A stretch of DNA of 64,000 bases from Colwellia sp. Arc7-635 (GCF_003971255.1 NZ_CP034660.1:4092001-4156000), one strand, 5' to 3'. Shown: positions 37,101-46,356, numbered from the stretch's first letter. Numbers and translations are program-made. The notes: generated by a model not told the origin, from the letters alone.

Positions 37101-37229
37101 TTTGCAGTCGCCGTTGCTGGCGGTACGGTATTAACGACTATTTTATCGTTTATCTTTGTACCTGCCGCATTCTCATTATTAAGTCAACGTAGAGCCTTTG
37201 AATTAACTAAGCAACCAGTATTAGCTTAA
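34140..37229 (+). CDS. RND efflux transporter permease
   Basis: 1029 residues, the normal size. Twelve membrane helices in two groups: one near the start, five around 335-480, one near 525 and five near 865-1020. Two large periplasmic loops lie between. The fourth helix holds VALGIMVDNAIVMAD, with the Asp pair of proton transfer. It resembles the AcrB/MexB-like or HAE1 class; substrate is unknown. A terminator follows at about 37290-37325. No outer-membrane channel gene accompanies it. Confidence 0.93.
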   Translation: MIRSFVKNGRLMSLVITLLVVAGLGALTNLPRTEDPRITNRIASVVTLLPGASAERVEVLISEKIEQKLRKLPEINLLTSNSRPGISIVQVKLQDEITDTKPIWSRVRDLLNDLNPSLPAGTQAPVLEDDRGYAFTQIIALNWQGVDTADVTILGRYANELQNKLKLVQGTDLVTIFGQGSEEVLVELDPIISSQLNLSVTDISKKILNGDAKVSAGQLTNPLNQMQIELVGALHDTDRISNIAIKVDNNGNLMRLGDIADISKTVNYPPTEIAMVNNQQAVVVATRMLPNLRIDQWSNSVQKTLAEFSQTLPDNVSLEVIFDQSSYTETRLSDLVSNIAVGFAIIAVVLLITLGWQAALIVALSLPLTVLFTLSVMNFYGLPIHQMSVTGLVVALGIMVDNAIVMADTVKTNRENGQRRLDAVSNAVNHLWLPLLGSTLTTVLAFMPIVLMPGPAGEFVGGIALSVIFSLVGSYIISHTIVAGLAGRFISQHKAKGAPRWYQVGISLPALNRAFVGLLSWALKHRRTVIIIVFCLPLFGFIAAKQLQEQFFPASDRDMFQIELYLPSQSSIINTKRVSTQLTNYLKTLDGIDDVRWFIGKNAPSFYYNLMPTKDGAQYYGQGMVTATSFEAANRLIPQIQKTLDDMLPEAQILVRKLEQGPPFAAPVELRIFGPNLDRLKTIGDDIRAFMADTQDITHSRSTLQPGTPKVWVDVNEAEANLVGLSLVQVAQQLNTTLSGQANGSIIEATESIPVRVRIGDQQRDDLAALESINIINPSTQQSIPLTAIATLEVKPSRGAIPHRNGVRVNVIEGYIRAGVLPSVVLKRVKEKMAEADYQLHHGYRIEFGGESAERNKAVGKLMASVGLILTLLLTVVVLSFNSFRLSAIIFLSAFQSIGLGLLSVYIFDYPFGFTVIIGLLGLMGLAINAAIVIIAELKMDEQAIQGDSRAIIRCVQSCARHISSTTITTVGGFLPLILAGGGFWPPFAVAVAGGTVLTTILSFIFVPAAFSLLSQRRAFELTKQPVLA

Positions 37230-37287
37230 CCCTTGTCATATAACGGCGCTTATAAAATTTAAGTGACCGTTAAGACAAAAATTGCTG

Positions 37288-37327
37288 ATAAAAAAACGCA
37301 AAGTGTTGCCACTTTGCGTTTTTTTAT
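37288..37327 (+). terminator. Terminator of the efflux operon
   Basis: AAAACGCAAAGTG and CACTTTGCGTTTT form a stem around TTGC, followed by a T-run. Confidence 0.88.
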
Positions 37328-37425
37328 TATTCAAGGCCATAATGCAGATTATATTTCGATGCTATAGATCGAGTCATAATTAAGTACTATAACTAGGCAC
37401 TAAAAATCAGCGCTAACGTTAGGTA

Positions 37426-37584
37426 CTATGATTCGGGATTAAAGCCGTTCTTAATTTTTTCTATTCGCTCTTGATGTCGGTGATGTGCTTTCAGTGCCGC
37501 GACTGAAAACGCTCCAACAATCGCCACAATGGGGATTAATAGCGCTAGTGTTTCTGGTTGTAATAAAGTTTTTAACCATTCCAT
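37426..37584 (-). CDS. Small single-helix membrane protein (52 aa)
   Basis: An ATG preceded by AAGG at eight bases opens a 52-residue frame: a short lead MEWLKTLLQPE, one hydrophobic helix TLALLIPIVAIVGAFSVAAL (about 12-31), then a basic cytoplasmic tail KAHHRHQERIEKIKNG. It lies just after rraB on the same strand. The topology resembles small membrane proteins such as those in the PspB-like size class, but no family is assigned. The overlapping frames on the other strand are not credible. Confidence 0.7.
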   Translation of the reverse strand: MEWLKTLLQPETLALLIPIVAIVGAFSVAALKAHHRHQERIEKIKNGFNPES

Positions 37585-37610
37585 CGGATAACCTTTTTAT
37601 TGTTGGTTGT

Positions 37611-37961
37611 TTATTCTTCGAAATATGTTCCCCAACCATCATAATCAACTTTGCACTGTTTGGCTAATTCGAACATCTTTTTTGTTTCATCGAAAATGAT
37701 GTCAAAGTCTAACGCTTGCTCAGTCACAATATCAAAAGCAAAAACTTTATCGCCATTTTCTAGCTCAGCTTCTTCTGGTTCTTCAATTTCAAAACCATTT
37801 TTAAATGCCGTGATCGCGGCTTTTTCTAACACATCAAAATCAACACTTGAAAAGTGATGTTCAATGGTATGATGCACTTCTTCATTCGTGCCATCTTCCA
37901 CTAGCGCAGCGATCAAATCTTCGGTATGTTCTTGCCATTGCTGTAATTCTTCATCAATCAT
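37611..37961 (-). CDS. rraB: Ribonuclease E inhibitor RraB
   Basis: 116 residues, acidic. The family pattern is visible: N-terminal helix, HTIEHHFSSVDFDVLEKAAITAFKNGFEIEE, FAFDIVTEQALDFDIIFDETKKMFELA and the YDGWGTYFEE ending. RraB binds RNase E and modulates degradosome composition in the cytoplasm. The start is coupled with the plsC-like stop by a one-base overlap (TAATG). Confidence 0.93.
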   Translation of the reverse strand: MIDEELQQWQEHTEDLIAALVEDGTNEEVHHTIEHHFSSVDFDVLEKAAITAFKNGFEIEEPEEAELENGDKVFAFDIVTEQALDFDIIFDETKKMFELAKQCKVDYDGWGTYFEE

Positions 37962-38734
37962 TATTTTATCTCACTTGTTTGCTTATCTTGCGATTTTTTA
38001 TCACTAGATTGTGGCAGCTCATGGCCTGTTTCAATATTCAATTGCTCAATTTTCGCTAACATATTACTGTGTATTTTAGCCGATATGCCGCGAATTTTAT
38101 CTTTATCTTCGCCTGATAGCAGCACTGGATCTAAAAATTCGATAATCATTTTACCGTTATTCCAACGATTCAAATTGATGGTTTTGTGAGTATTGCTAGC
38201 ACAAACCGGCACAACAGGCACTTCAGCTTTTGCTGCCGTGCGAAATGCGCCCGTTTTAAACGGTAATAAACCACGGCCATAGCTTCGTGTACCTTCAGGA
38301 AAAAGCCAAATCGATAACTTTTTCTCACGAATTTTTTTCGCGGTCATATCGATGGTGTTCATGGCTTTATTTTTGTTTTTTCTATCAATCAAAATATTAC
38401 CCGTTAGCCAGTACATTTGGCCAAAAAATGGGATCCATTTTAAACTTTTCTTACCAACACTGACCGTACCTGGCTGAACGGCACCACTGACAGTAAAAAT
38501 GTCGTAGCTGTTTTGATGATTACAAATATAGACAACGGGGCCAATATTTTTTGCCGACTCAGGTATACGAATTTCAATTTCCAGACCCAAAATTTTTGCT
38601 ACTTTGCCCAAGTATTTAGCTGTATGAAAGACATTATCGCGATGAAATGGTCGAATCAAACAGTAAAGAATAGAACAGAGAGAGATGATAACTAAGGTAA
38701 AAGTCATCAAGATTACGCGTATAACTGCTAACAA
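37961..38734 (-). CDS. plsC: 1-acyl-sn-glycerol-3-phosphate acyltransferase
   Basis: 257 residues. One N-terminal membrane segment (about 4-24), then the acyltransferase motifs: I VYICNHQNSYDIF (HX4D) at about 68-78, III FPEGTRSYGRG (about 146-156), and IV VPVVPVCASN. It transfers an acyl chain to lysophosphatidic acid in the cytoplasmic membrane. The HX4D spacing is intact. Upstream of rraB. Confidence 0.93.
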   Translation of the reverse strand: MLAVIRVILMTFTLVIISLCSILYCLIRPFHRDNVFHTAKYLGKVAKILGLEIEIRIPESAKNIGPVVYICNHQNSYDIFTVSGAVQPGTVSVGKKSLKWIPFFGQMYWLTGNILIDRKNKNKAMNTIDMTAKKIREKKLSIWLFPEGTRSYGRGLLPFKTGAFRTAAKAEVPVVPVCASNTHKTINLNRWNNGKMIIEFLDPVLLSGEDKDKIRGISAKIHSNMLAKIEQLNIETGHELPQSSDKKSQDKQTSEIK

Positions 38735-38952
38735 AGGGCATTCCTAGAAAATTTATGAGCCGTGATTATACCTGTAATTTCTCAAATAGCTAAACCTACA
38801 ACTTTGCTTTTTACGCATTGTAGCGGAGAACTCACTTTAAAATCATTTAGTCGATAGCTGGCAGTGATTTGAGCCTACTGCCTAGCTATAAGTAATCTCT
38901 TTGTTATAAAAAGTAGATAAAAAATCGCTATGATTATCAAACACAATCGAAT

Positions 38953-39708
38953 TTAACGAGCGACTTGGATTTCTCGATATTTTTTATAAAGCAATTTTAA
39001 ATGTTCATACTCAAACGCAGAGCCTGATGAATAATATCTAAATGGCAATGATGACCTTGTGTCGATAGCCTCGATAAGCGACATAAACAATTCCTGATCC
39101 GTCGTCATTTTTAGTTCATCAATAACTTGCTGAGAAGCTAAACTGTCATAAACAAGACCTGTAGCATCGCGTAATGATGACGGACCTAGTAAAGGTAGCA
39201 CTATGTATGGCCCAGCCCCCACGCCCCAATAGCCCAATGTTTGACCAAAATCTTCATTTTGCTCGACCAAGCCAATCGGAGTCGCAACATCAAAAAGTCC
39301 TGCTAAACCCAAAGTAGAGTTCAAGGCAAAGCGTCCCAAGGTTTCACCTGCAACCGGAAACTTTAGCTGTAATAAGGAATTAACAAAGGTAGATATTTCG
39401 CCTAAATTATTAAAGAAATTATGAACGCCCAATTCAACAACATCAGGGGTTACTTTCTTATAACCAGCAACAACAGGTAATATTACGTATTCATCAGCTT
39501 TGGCATTAAAGTAATACATGCGGCGATTAAAGCTACCCCAAGGATCATCATATTCACTGATCACGCCCAACTCATCAAGGTTGTCTGGCAGCTCAACTTT
39601 TGGCGCTATGGCGTTACTTTCTAGCGGCGGAACCGATGAACAACCTACTAATAAAAAACTGTATAGAAGCGCAATCAAGTAAACACTTCGGGTAAATAAA
39701 ACTGACAT
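38953..39708 (-). CDS. mlaA: Phospholipid-binding lipoprotein MlaA
   Basis: 251 residues. Lipobox FLLVGCSS near residue 23 and the MlaA body: DPWGSFNRRMYYFNAKADEYVILPVVAGYKKVTP, a helical ring GVHNFFNNLGEISTFVNSLLQLKF, then LGYWGVGAGPYIVLPLLGPSSLRDATG. It removes phospholipids from the outer leaflet of the outer membrane with porins and hands them to MlaC. The start overlaps by one base with the upstream hydrolase gene, so both are coupled. Confidence 0.93.
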   Translation of the reverse strand: MSVLFTRSVYLIALLYSFLLVGCSSVPPLESNAIAPKVELPDNLDELGVISEYDDPWGSFNRRMYYFNAKADEYVILPVVAGYKKVTPDVVELGVHNFFNNLGEISTFVNSLLQLKFPVAGETLGRFALNSTLGLAGLFDVATPIGLVEQNEDFGQTLGYWGVGAGPYIVLPLLGPSSLRDATGLVYDSLASQQVIDELKMTTDQELFMSLIEAIDTRSSLPFRYYSSGSAFEYEHLKLLYKKYREIQVAR

Positions 39709-41003
39709 TATTTTATATCTCCCTGAAATATAACTTGCAGATAATCAACAAAACTTTCTCGATTAAGGTTGCCGCAGTGGCCGCCACGTGGAAATATTTT
39801 TGCTCTGTCGGTAAATATTGATTCTAAGTAATCAACCTCACCTGCCTTTAAAATAATATCGTCTTTATTTGTCACTAAATAAATCTTATCTGATGTTTTT
39901 AAATAATCTTCTATCGCATGTAGACTGTATCTATAAATCAAGTCAGCTTTCGTCGTTGTTGCATCTAGTCGCTGAGCTCTTGGCAGCATAGCGCGGTCAA
40001 AATAATCACCAAAAGTAACATCACTAGCTCGTTGCATTGAGTGTGTTAAACTCTCAAACTTGCCAATTTTATGGTTTTTATAAGTAATTGCGCCGGCATT
40101 AAAGCTCGCATCTAAAGCAAATATCATATCCGATGATGACATTCTAAAAGAGGCACCAATCAGCAACTTCAATTCAGCTTCCGTTAACTTAGCGTCTTTA
40201 AATAAACTGAATATGGTTCCTTGTTCGAATCTTGAAGATTTTTGCGCAGCGTAGCCATTAGAAAAACGCTCAAAAATTCTATCGAACATAGCAACGGCCG
40301 CCGGACGATTATTACGGAGATCGAAATACTCATCTAAAATAGTGACTGAATTATATAAGCTCACGGGAGGATTAATCAGCAATACTTTTTCAAAATTAAA
40401 CGCTTGTTTTTCTTCATCAAGTAGTGAGATAAATGCCGAATGCGCGCCACCTAAACTGTAACCAGTAATAGCAAATGACGTTGCTTCAACTTCGTCTTGC
40501 GTTTGCACTTGAGCCCAAACTAACTTCATCACTTTATATAAGTCTTCCGCATCATGCGCTAAATCGCCTGGCATATACGTGGTATTGGTAGAGTTAACAA
40601 TAAAATTAGCATAGGTCGGTGATGACAATGAAATCACATGATAGCCTTGTTGATAAAAACTCTTTTGTAGGCTTACCATGTTGGCGCTATCGTAGCTTGC
40701 ACCCGTGCCGGCAATAATAAAAATGACGGGTGCACTCTCCTCTTGTTTCACTAGAGAATATTTCATTTTTTTGTTAAACCAGAAGATCTCAGGAATTTCA
40801 TCTAATGGTTTAATTGTTATACTTTTATTAATAACATCTAGCGACTCAGGTAAGTCAGCAGCAGGTTCTTGACAGTAACCCGTAACGGTTGCTTGATAAG
40901 ATGAATAATCTAAATCACAAACAGCTTTAACAATCACAACCTCTTCTTGCTTACTGGTACACGCTGTTAATATGATCATGAGTAAAACACTCAAAATACG
41001 CAC
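39708..41003 (-). CDS. Alpha/beta-hydrolase-like lipoprotein
   Basis: 431 residues from GTG 41003, which has AGGGAG upstream and gives a lipoprotein signal (RILSVLLMIILTAC). An in-frame ATG 44 codons earlier would bury that signal, so it is rejected. The hydrolase fold shows FIIAGTGASYDSANM (oxyanion segment), the nucleophile elbow ITGYSLGGAHSA (Ser in GYSLG), an Asp in TNKDDIIL, and a His in RGGHCGNL. The substrate is unknown; a lipid or phospholipid target would fit coupling with mlaA. Confidence 0.78.
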   Translation of the reverse strand: MRILSVLLMIILTACTSKQEEVVIVKAVCDLDYSSYQATVTGYCQEPAADLPESLDVINKSITIKPLDEIPEIFWFNKKMKYSLVKQEESAPVIFIIAGTGASYDSANMVSLQKSFYQQGYHVISLSSPTYANFIVNSTNTTYMPGDLAHDAEDLYKVMKLVWAQVQTQDEVEATSFAITGYSLGGAHSAFISLLDEEKQAFNFEKVLLINPPVSLYNSVTILDEYFDLRNNRPAAVAMFDRIFERFSNGYAAQKSSRFEQGTIFSLFKDAKLTEAELKLLIGASFRMSSSDMIFALDASFNAGAITYKNHKIGKFESLTHSMQRASDVTFGDYFDRAMLPRAQRLDATTTKADLIYRYSLHAIEDYLKTSDKIYLVTNKDDIILKAGEVDYLESIFTDRAKIFPRGGHCGNLNRESFVDYLQVIFQGDIK

Positions 41004-41447
41004 TCTATCTCTCCCTTTCGGCCTTGTTATTATGAATTTGGTATATATTACTGTTAGATTTATGCCTGAATAGGCAGAGAAAACAAACCAACAACGCCCC
41101 CCTAATAAACAGCCGCTGCATTCTATCTTTTGCATGAATAAAAGTATCTATTTTAAACAAAAATTTAAATAATCAACTTTTCTATCGAGATTCTTTTCCT
41201 TGGCTATAGTTAAAACAAGGCTTAATTTGATAGCGTTATATCTAGCAAAACGCTATTTGACTTAACCGTGTTCTGACTTAGCTAACACTCACTTAGGTTA
41301 AATATTATTTGAACAATAAAAATGGCAGTTTAAGTTGAAAATAATATCCAGCGCTAGAGTATCAAATTTCAGATAACGTGAGTTTAGCACTATTTACGCC
41401 ATTTAAGCGCAGCGCTAGTACTGTCCTATATTGTTATGAGGTTCTAT
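41004..41447. other. Intergenic stretch between hydrolase and barrel gene
   Basis: About 440 bp without any supported feature. The left 130 bp can be read as a continuation of the hydrolase frame but lack an initiation signal. Confidence 0.45.
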
Positions 41448-42327
41448 ATGAATACAGCTTCAACTCTATGTTTAACGTCTCTTGTGATTGTTTCTCTATT
41501 ACAACAATGTCGAGCAGTAGCGGCCCGAACAGATAATAGCACCTGATATTCAAGTTCAAACGCAAACGATTACAGCCACAAAAAGGGCATTGTTCACTAG
41601 CGATAAAGAGTTTTCAGCTGAACATAGTCACGCTATATTGGATGATAAATTATCAATAACAGGTCATGAACTTGCAAAACCTGCTCTGGCTCTTTCATCT
41701 GTAGATTTAACCCAGGAATGGGGACGCTCCGCACTACGTATAATCTCTTCAAACGCTACACAGCTCAACGATGAACAAGAAATAGCACAGCTATTTTTAG
41801 TTGATGATATTAAGCTACTGCAGAAAAATATTAATCTGCAATTTAAAACGGGACTTTATAGTTTAAAAAATAATTACGTTTTATCAGCAAGCTATCGACC
41901 TTTATTGCCTCATCGATCGTTAGTCCCGACCTCAGTTCAAAATGATTTATTTCAGTCAGGTCGCCTTAGTACCGAAACCGGTTACAACGCACTCGCCCAT
42001 ACACACAAGAAAAATTACCGTGTATTCATACGTGGTAACTATAGTGTGCTGCATGCTGGGAGGTTCGACTTATCTTTAACCGCAAGCTTTGAGGCTATGC
42101 AAACTAGTTATGACAATATACGCATCGTGAATCCGTTAAGTATCACAGCAAACGAACAAGCAACATCGGCCACCTTCGGTGTTGTTGGTAGTTTTGATTT
42201 ATCGAACCGCTGGAGCTTGATTGGTGCATTAACCTCTAGTCGTTTCGACAGCGAAAACATTAATTATGGTTTGGCGCCAGAAAGTAAACTGAATATGGCA
42301 TTGATTGGGACTACCTATTCTTTTTGA
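41448..42327 (+). pseudogene. Outer-membrane beta-barrel-like gene with a one-base frameshift
   Basis: A well-placed ATG (GAGG six bases before) opens a signal-peptide-like frame (NTASTLCLTSLVIVSLLQQC...AVAA) that stops after 32 codons. The next frame carries IIAPDIQVQTQTITATKRALF and runs to 42327. Removing one C from the CCC near 41524 joins them cleanly as AVAA-EQIIAPD. The mature part alternates polar and hydrophobic residues and ends in TTYSF, typical of outer-membrane barrels. Either a recent frameshift or a sequence error in a C-run. Confidence 0.7.
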
Positions 42328-42378
42328 TATCTTTACTGATATCGTTAGCTCAGTGCTCAAGAATACAATTAAAAGTGG

Positions 42379-43110
42379 TTACGCCGCGACTTCATTTAAG
42401 ATATAGCCTTTACCCCAGACGGTTTCAATACGAACATGGGTCATGCCTTCGTTCAGCAACTTATCTCGCAACTTAGAAATTCGCACATCGACGGTACGTT
42501 CAACACCATTGTATTGACGGTTCAGTAAAACATCATAAATGGCATCGCGCGTCATCACTCGGCCCGCATTACGGGTTAATAGTGCGAGTAATTGAAATTC
42601 GAATGAGCTTAACCGGATACTATTGCCATTAATTTCACACTTATTCGCTTGTGGATATAAAGCAATGTTACCCAATTTAAAAACCTGTAAGGGCCTAGTA
42701 GTATTTGATGGTTTTCGTCGTAGCATGGCTTCGAGGCGTGCTTTCAAAATGCGGGGGGACACGGGTTTGCTAATAAAGTCATCAGCGCCTAAATTAAAAG
42801 CACTAATCTGGTCTTCTTCTGCTTCTCGAGCAGTTAAAACAATGATCGGCTCATGATAAATTTCTCGCAAGCTATGGCAAACATCAAAGCCATTCAATTC
42901 AGGCAGTGTGATATCTAAAATGACTAAATTCGGTTGATGCTCAATAACCGCTTCTTTTGCTAAATCACCACGAAAAACTTGTTCGACAATAAAATTAGAT
43001 TTTTCTAAAAATGATTTTAATAAGTTTGACACCATTAGGTCATCTTCGATTAGTAGTATTTTTTTCACACTATTATCTACATCGATTTCTTTGTTCAAAT
43101 CAAACATCAT
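42379..43110 (-). CDS. OmpR-family response regulator
   Basis: 243 residues. Receiver domain: KKILLIEDDLMVSNLL (acidic pair), VILDITLPELNGF (phospho-Asp near 64), IVLTA (Thr switch), FISKPVSP (Lys). The winged-helix effector domain (about 145-235) ends with RTVDVRISKLRDKL and ETVWGKGYIL. It is an orphan: no histidine kinase is adjacent on either side. It resembles RstA/OmpR-type regulators. Start is the first or second of two consecutive ATGs. Confidence 0.93.
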   Translation of the reverse strand: MMFDLNKEIDVDNSVKKILLIEDDLMVSNLLKSFLEKSNFIVEQVFRGDLAKEAVIEHQPNLVILDITLPELNGFDVCHSLREIYHEPIIVLTAREAEEDQISAFNLGADDFISKPVSPRILKARLEAMLRRKPSNTTRPLQVFKLGNIALYPQANKCEINGNSIRLSSFEFQLLALLTRNAGRVMTRDAIYDVLLNRQYNGVERTVDVRISKLRDKLLNEGMTHVRIETVWGKGYILNEVAA

Positions 43111-43272
43111 TTATTCCAAAACATAGCGGACAAGCCGGATTGCCGGAGTATAGATGTATTAAAACGACAAAGAAATATGATTATGTTGCTAGGCTAGTAA
43201 CATAATGTAATCGCAGCACAAACGTAGCCTACAAGGAAGGTGATAAAAATGTACGTGTCAGTGGTTTTTAAA

Positions 43273-43313
43273 ATAAAAAAGCCAATTCAGTGAGTACTCA
43301 TTGAATTGGCTTA
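43273..43313 (-). terminator. Terminator of the acyl-CoA dehydrogenase gene
   Basis: On the minus strand AAGCCAATTCA and TGAATTGGCTT form a stem, followed by six Ts. It lies downstream of the stop at 43411. Confidence 0.85.
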
Positions 43314-43410
43314 ACTCGTAACTTTTAAACAATTACAGCTTGTAGTTAGAAATAGTACTTCAAGTTATCGCTCAAAATTAGTAATAAAAGTTTGTAGTTA
43401 ACGTTTGTAT

Positions 43411-45192
43411 TTAAAACAAAGCTTCGTCGATATCAAACAACGCACTCTGGCCAGATTTTGCTGAACTGATCAGTGATTGACAGCGCGGTAACAAACGAGC
43501 AAAAAAGTAACGGGCTGTACGGATTTTACTTTCATGAAAGCTACTATCTTTGTCTGCAGCTAATGACACTTCCGCCATTTTAGCCCAAATGTAAGCCATC
43601 GCGGTGTAACCAAAGACATGCAAATAATCATTAGCTGCACAGCCAAGCTCTTCTGGCGATGCTTGCGCTGCTGTTAATAAGTATTTTGTTAAGGCTTCAA
43701 GTTCATCGGTAGCATGTGCTAAAGGCTGAGTGAATTCTTGCATGGCATCCACTTTTTCTTCTTTAATATATGCACGAACTTCTTCAAGGAAAACTTCAAC
43801 TAACTTTCCTTTGCTGCCAGCTACTTTACGCGCTAGCAAGTCCATGGCTTGAATACCGTTAGTACCTTCATAGATTTGTGAGATACGAGTATCACGAACT
43901 AATTGCTCTTGTCCCCATTCTCTCACGTAACCATGGCCGCCAAAAACCTGTTGTCCAGCAACGGCACTTTCAAAACCAAGATCAGTAAAGAATGCTTTCG
44001 CAATTGGCGTCATCAATGCGACTAAGTGATCGGCTTTTTCTTGTGCTTCACCCGTACCATAAGTCGCAATGTCTAGTTGCATAGCAATGTAAGTTGATAA
44101 TGCACGAGAGCCTTCATTAAGCGCTTTCATGTTCAATAGCATACGACGAACATCGCCATGCACTAAGAGTGAATCCGCTTGCGCATCAGGAGATTTAACG
44201 CCTGATAAAGAACGACCTTGAATTCTATCTTTTGCGTACTCTAAAGCATTTTGATAAGAACGAACCGCTGCACCTAAACCTTGGATGCCGACGCCAATGC
44301 GTTCGAAGTTCATCATAGTGAACATGCATGCTAGGCCTTTATTGAGCTCTCCGACTAAATAGCCTTTCGCGCCATCAAAGTTCATAACACATGTTGCAGA
44401 AGCGTGAATCCCCATTTTATGTTCGATTGAACCACAACTGACTTGGTTTTGCTCACCAATTGACTCATCATCATTAACATGGAACTTTGGCACTAAAAAC
44501 AATGAAATACCACGAGGTCCGGCAGGTGCATCTGGTAATTTTGCTAACACGAGATGAATAATATTTTCAGTTAAGTCATGCTCACCAGCCGTAATGAATA
44601 TTTTAGTGCCTGACACTAAGTAACTATCATCAGCTTGTGGTATCGCTTTTGTTCTGATCATACCTAAATCAGTACCCGCATGTGCTTCAGTTAAACACAT
44701 ACTTGCACTCCAATCGCCAGCGTACATACGCGTTAAATAGCGATTTTTTAATGCTTCACTACCATGCTTGGCTAACGACAAACCAGCACCAGCTGTTAAG
44801 CCTGGGTAGAGTGAAAATGAAATATCTGCCGAACAAAGCATTTCTTCATGAAATGCTGTCAACATTTTAGGCATACCCATGCCACCAAAATCTGGATCTC
44901 CGCCTAAAGCAGTCCAGCCACCTTCAACATAAGTATCGAAAGCTTTTTTATAACCGGGAACGGTGGTCACTTTACCCGAGTCAAATTTAACGCCTACTTC
45001 ATCGCCATTACGCGATAATGGTGCGATTTCTTGCTCAGCAATTTTTGCACACTCTTGCAAAATAGCTTCAGCTGTTTCGCGGTCAACCCGTTCAGCTAAC
45101 GTTGGTAATGACTGCCATAATTTATCAGCATTAAATACGTCATATAGCAAAAAATTCATATCTTTTAAGGGCACTTGGTAGTCAGCCATCAC
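43411..45192 (-). CDS. Acyl-CoA dehydrogenase, long form with C-terminal extension
   Basis: 593 residues. N-terminal extension, then the ACAD fold: CLTEAHAGTDLGMIRTKA, FITAGEHDL, FGGHGYVREWGQEQLVRDTRISQIYEGTNGIQ. The Glu of YEGTNGIQ is the catalytic base of medium-chain-type enzymes. The C-terminal ~130 residues form the extra helical domain found in DmdC/FadE-like long forms (acetyl-CoA dehydrogenase-like C-terminal domain). It oxidises acyl-CoA to enoyl-CoA with FAD. Chain-length preference is not visible. Confidence 0.9.
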   Translation of the reverse strand: MMADYQVPLKDMNFLLYDVFNADKLWQSLPTLAERVDRETAEAILQECAKIAEQEIAPLSRNGDEVGVKFDSGKVTTVPGYKKAFDTYVEGGWTALGGDPDFGGMGMPKMLTAFHEEMLCSADISFSLYPGLTAGAGLSLAKHGSEALKNRYLTRMYAGDWSASMCLTEAHAGTDLGMIRTKAIPQADDSYLVSGTKIFITAGEHDLTENIIHLVLAKLPDAPAGPRGISLFLVPKFHVNDDESIGEQNQVSCGSIEHKMGIHASATCVMNFDGAKGYLVGELNKGLACMFTMMNFERIGVGIQGLGAAVRSYQNALEYAKDRIQGRSLSGVKSPDAQADSLLVHGDVRRMLLNMKALNEGSRALSTYIAMQLDIATYGTGEAQEKADHLVALMTPIAKAFFTDLGFESAVAGQQVFGGHGYVREWGQEQLVRDTRISQIYEGTNGIQAMDLLARKVAGSKGKLVEVFLEEVRAYIKEEKVDAMQEFTQPLAHATDELEALTKYLLTAAQASPEELGCAANDYLHVFGYTAMAYIWAKMAEVSLAADKDSSFHESKIRTARYFFARLLPRCQSLISSAKSGQSALFDIDEALF

Positions 45193-45341
45193 ATTCTCCG
45201 AACAGGTAATTTAAACAAATAATTAAAACACTTGTTTGAATATATAACAAACACAGTAAAAGTAAAGGTATAACTGGAAATTCGCGCACGAGTAAAAAGT
45301 AACGTAAGCTTAAGTTGTTGGCATTTTTGATAAGGTTAGTT

Positions 45342-46301
45342 GTGAATTTTTTTGGCTTGGTTGTTACTTTAATATTATGTTTGCCTAATAATGTTTGGGC
45401 AAATCAGTTAAGTTTTGATAAAAAAACGACTGAGAAAAGTGTGCAGTTTCAATATCAATGGCTAGATCAAGACCAGCAGCAACAGTCATTGAGTTTTTCT
45501 ATCGATAAAAAAACGCTATTTAACCGTTTTAGAAACTTCAAAAGCTATAAGGGCATGCATGCCAAGAAATATATTGATCAGAGGATCAGAAAAAAATTAC
45601 AGCAAGAGCCCTTACCTAATGTAAAAATAAAATTTATAGGCCGTGATAATAATTTACAAATGCAGCTTCAAGGTAAAAATCAAGCAGCAATAGAGCAAGC
45701 ACAACGCACCATTAGCGCACTTGAAAAAGATTTAATGCGTGAGCATTTAGCTAAAAACTTTTACACCCAATTTGTTTGGTATGACAACAACTATGCTATA
45801 AAGCCAGATCATGTGCGTTTCGCGAAGGAGTCTGTGAGTGATTTTTCACTATTAAAACCGCTTATTCTAAATAGTGTTTCCATTCAAAACGTTCGACAAG
45901 TGAGTGACTATGTCCTTGCCTTTGTTCAAAGCATTCCTTATGCAACACTAGAATCGAGAGTCACATCTAGCGGTGCGGGCTTTAATCCTCCACTACAAGT
46001 ACTTTGGGAAAATCAAGGTGATTGTGATAGTAAAGTAACACTCATCGCAGCTATTTTAAGAGCGTTAATGCCCCGTATTAAAATGCAGTTAGTTTTTATC
46101 GACAATCACGCATTGCTTGCTATAAACATTCCAAGTGAAGGTGACGAGTTAACTATTACTGTTGATGGCTTAAGTTACATTCTGGCTGAACCAACAGGCC
46201 CAGCTATGATGCGTGCTGGTGAATTGTCCGAAGATGCAGAGTTTGCTATCCGCAACGGCCGTTACTATGCTGAAGCTTTCTTTGCTGAGCCGAGTCAGTA
46301 A
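45342..46301 (+). CDS. Transglutaminase-like (papain-fold) exported protein
   Basis: 319 residues from GTG 45342 (AAGG upstream), giving signal peptide MNFFGLVVTLILCLPNNVWA. A TTG nine codons earlier has no ribosome site. The C-terminal half (about 165-310) carries a Cys-His-acid set: NQGDCDSKVTLIAAILRAL (Cys), FIDNHALLAINI (His), AEPTGP (Glu). Periplasmic transglutaminase-like proteases or peptidoglycan-active enzymes have this layout. The N-terminal half is not recognised. Confidence 0.78.
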   Translation: MNFFGLVVTLILCLPNNVWANQLSFDKKTTEKSVQFQYQWLDQDQQQQSLSFSIDKKTLFNRFRNFKSYKGMHAKKYIDQRIRKKLQQEPLPNVKIKFIGRDNNLQMQLQGKNQAAIEQAQRTISALEKDLMREHLAKNFYTQFVWYDNNYAIKPDHVRFAKESVSDFSLLKPLILNSVSIQNVRQVSDYVLAFVQSIPYATLESRVTSSGAGFNPPLQVLWENQGDCDSKVTLIAAILRALMPRIKMQLVFIDNHALLAINIPSEGDELTITVDGLSYILAEPTGPAMMRAGELSEDAEFAIRNGRYYAEAFFAEPSQ

Positions 46302-46356
46302 TAGAGCGAAAAATAAAGAGCTACACGTTAGTTCAATCCGTCGCTTTATTACCTAA

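Noticed and set aside
39708-41135. Long form of the hydrolase with 44 extra N-terminal residues
   Set aside because: The upstream ATG lacks a ribosome site and would bury the lipoprotein signal; GTG 41003 has AGGGAG.
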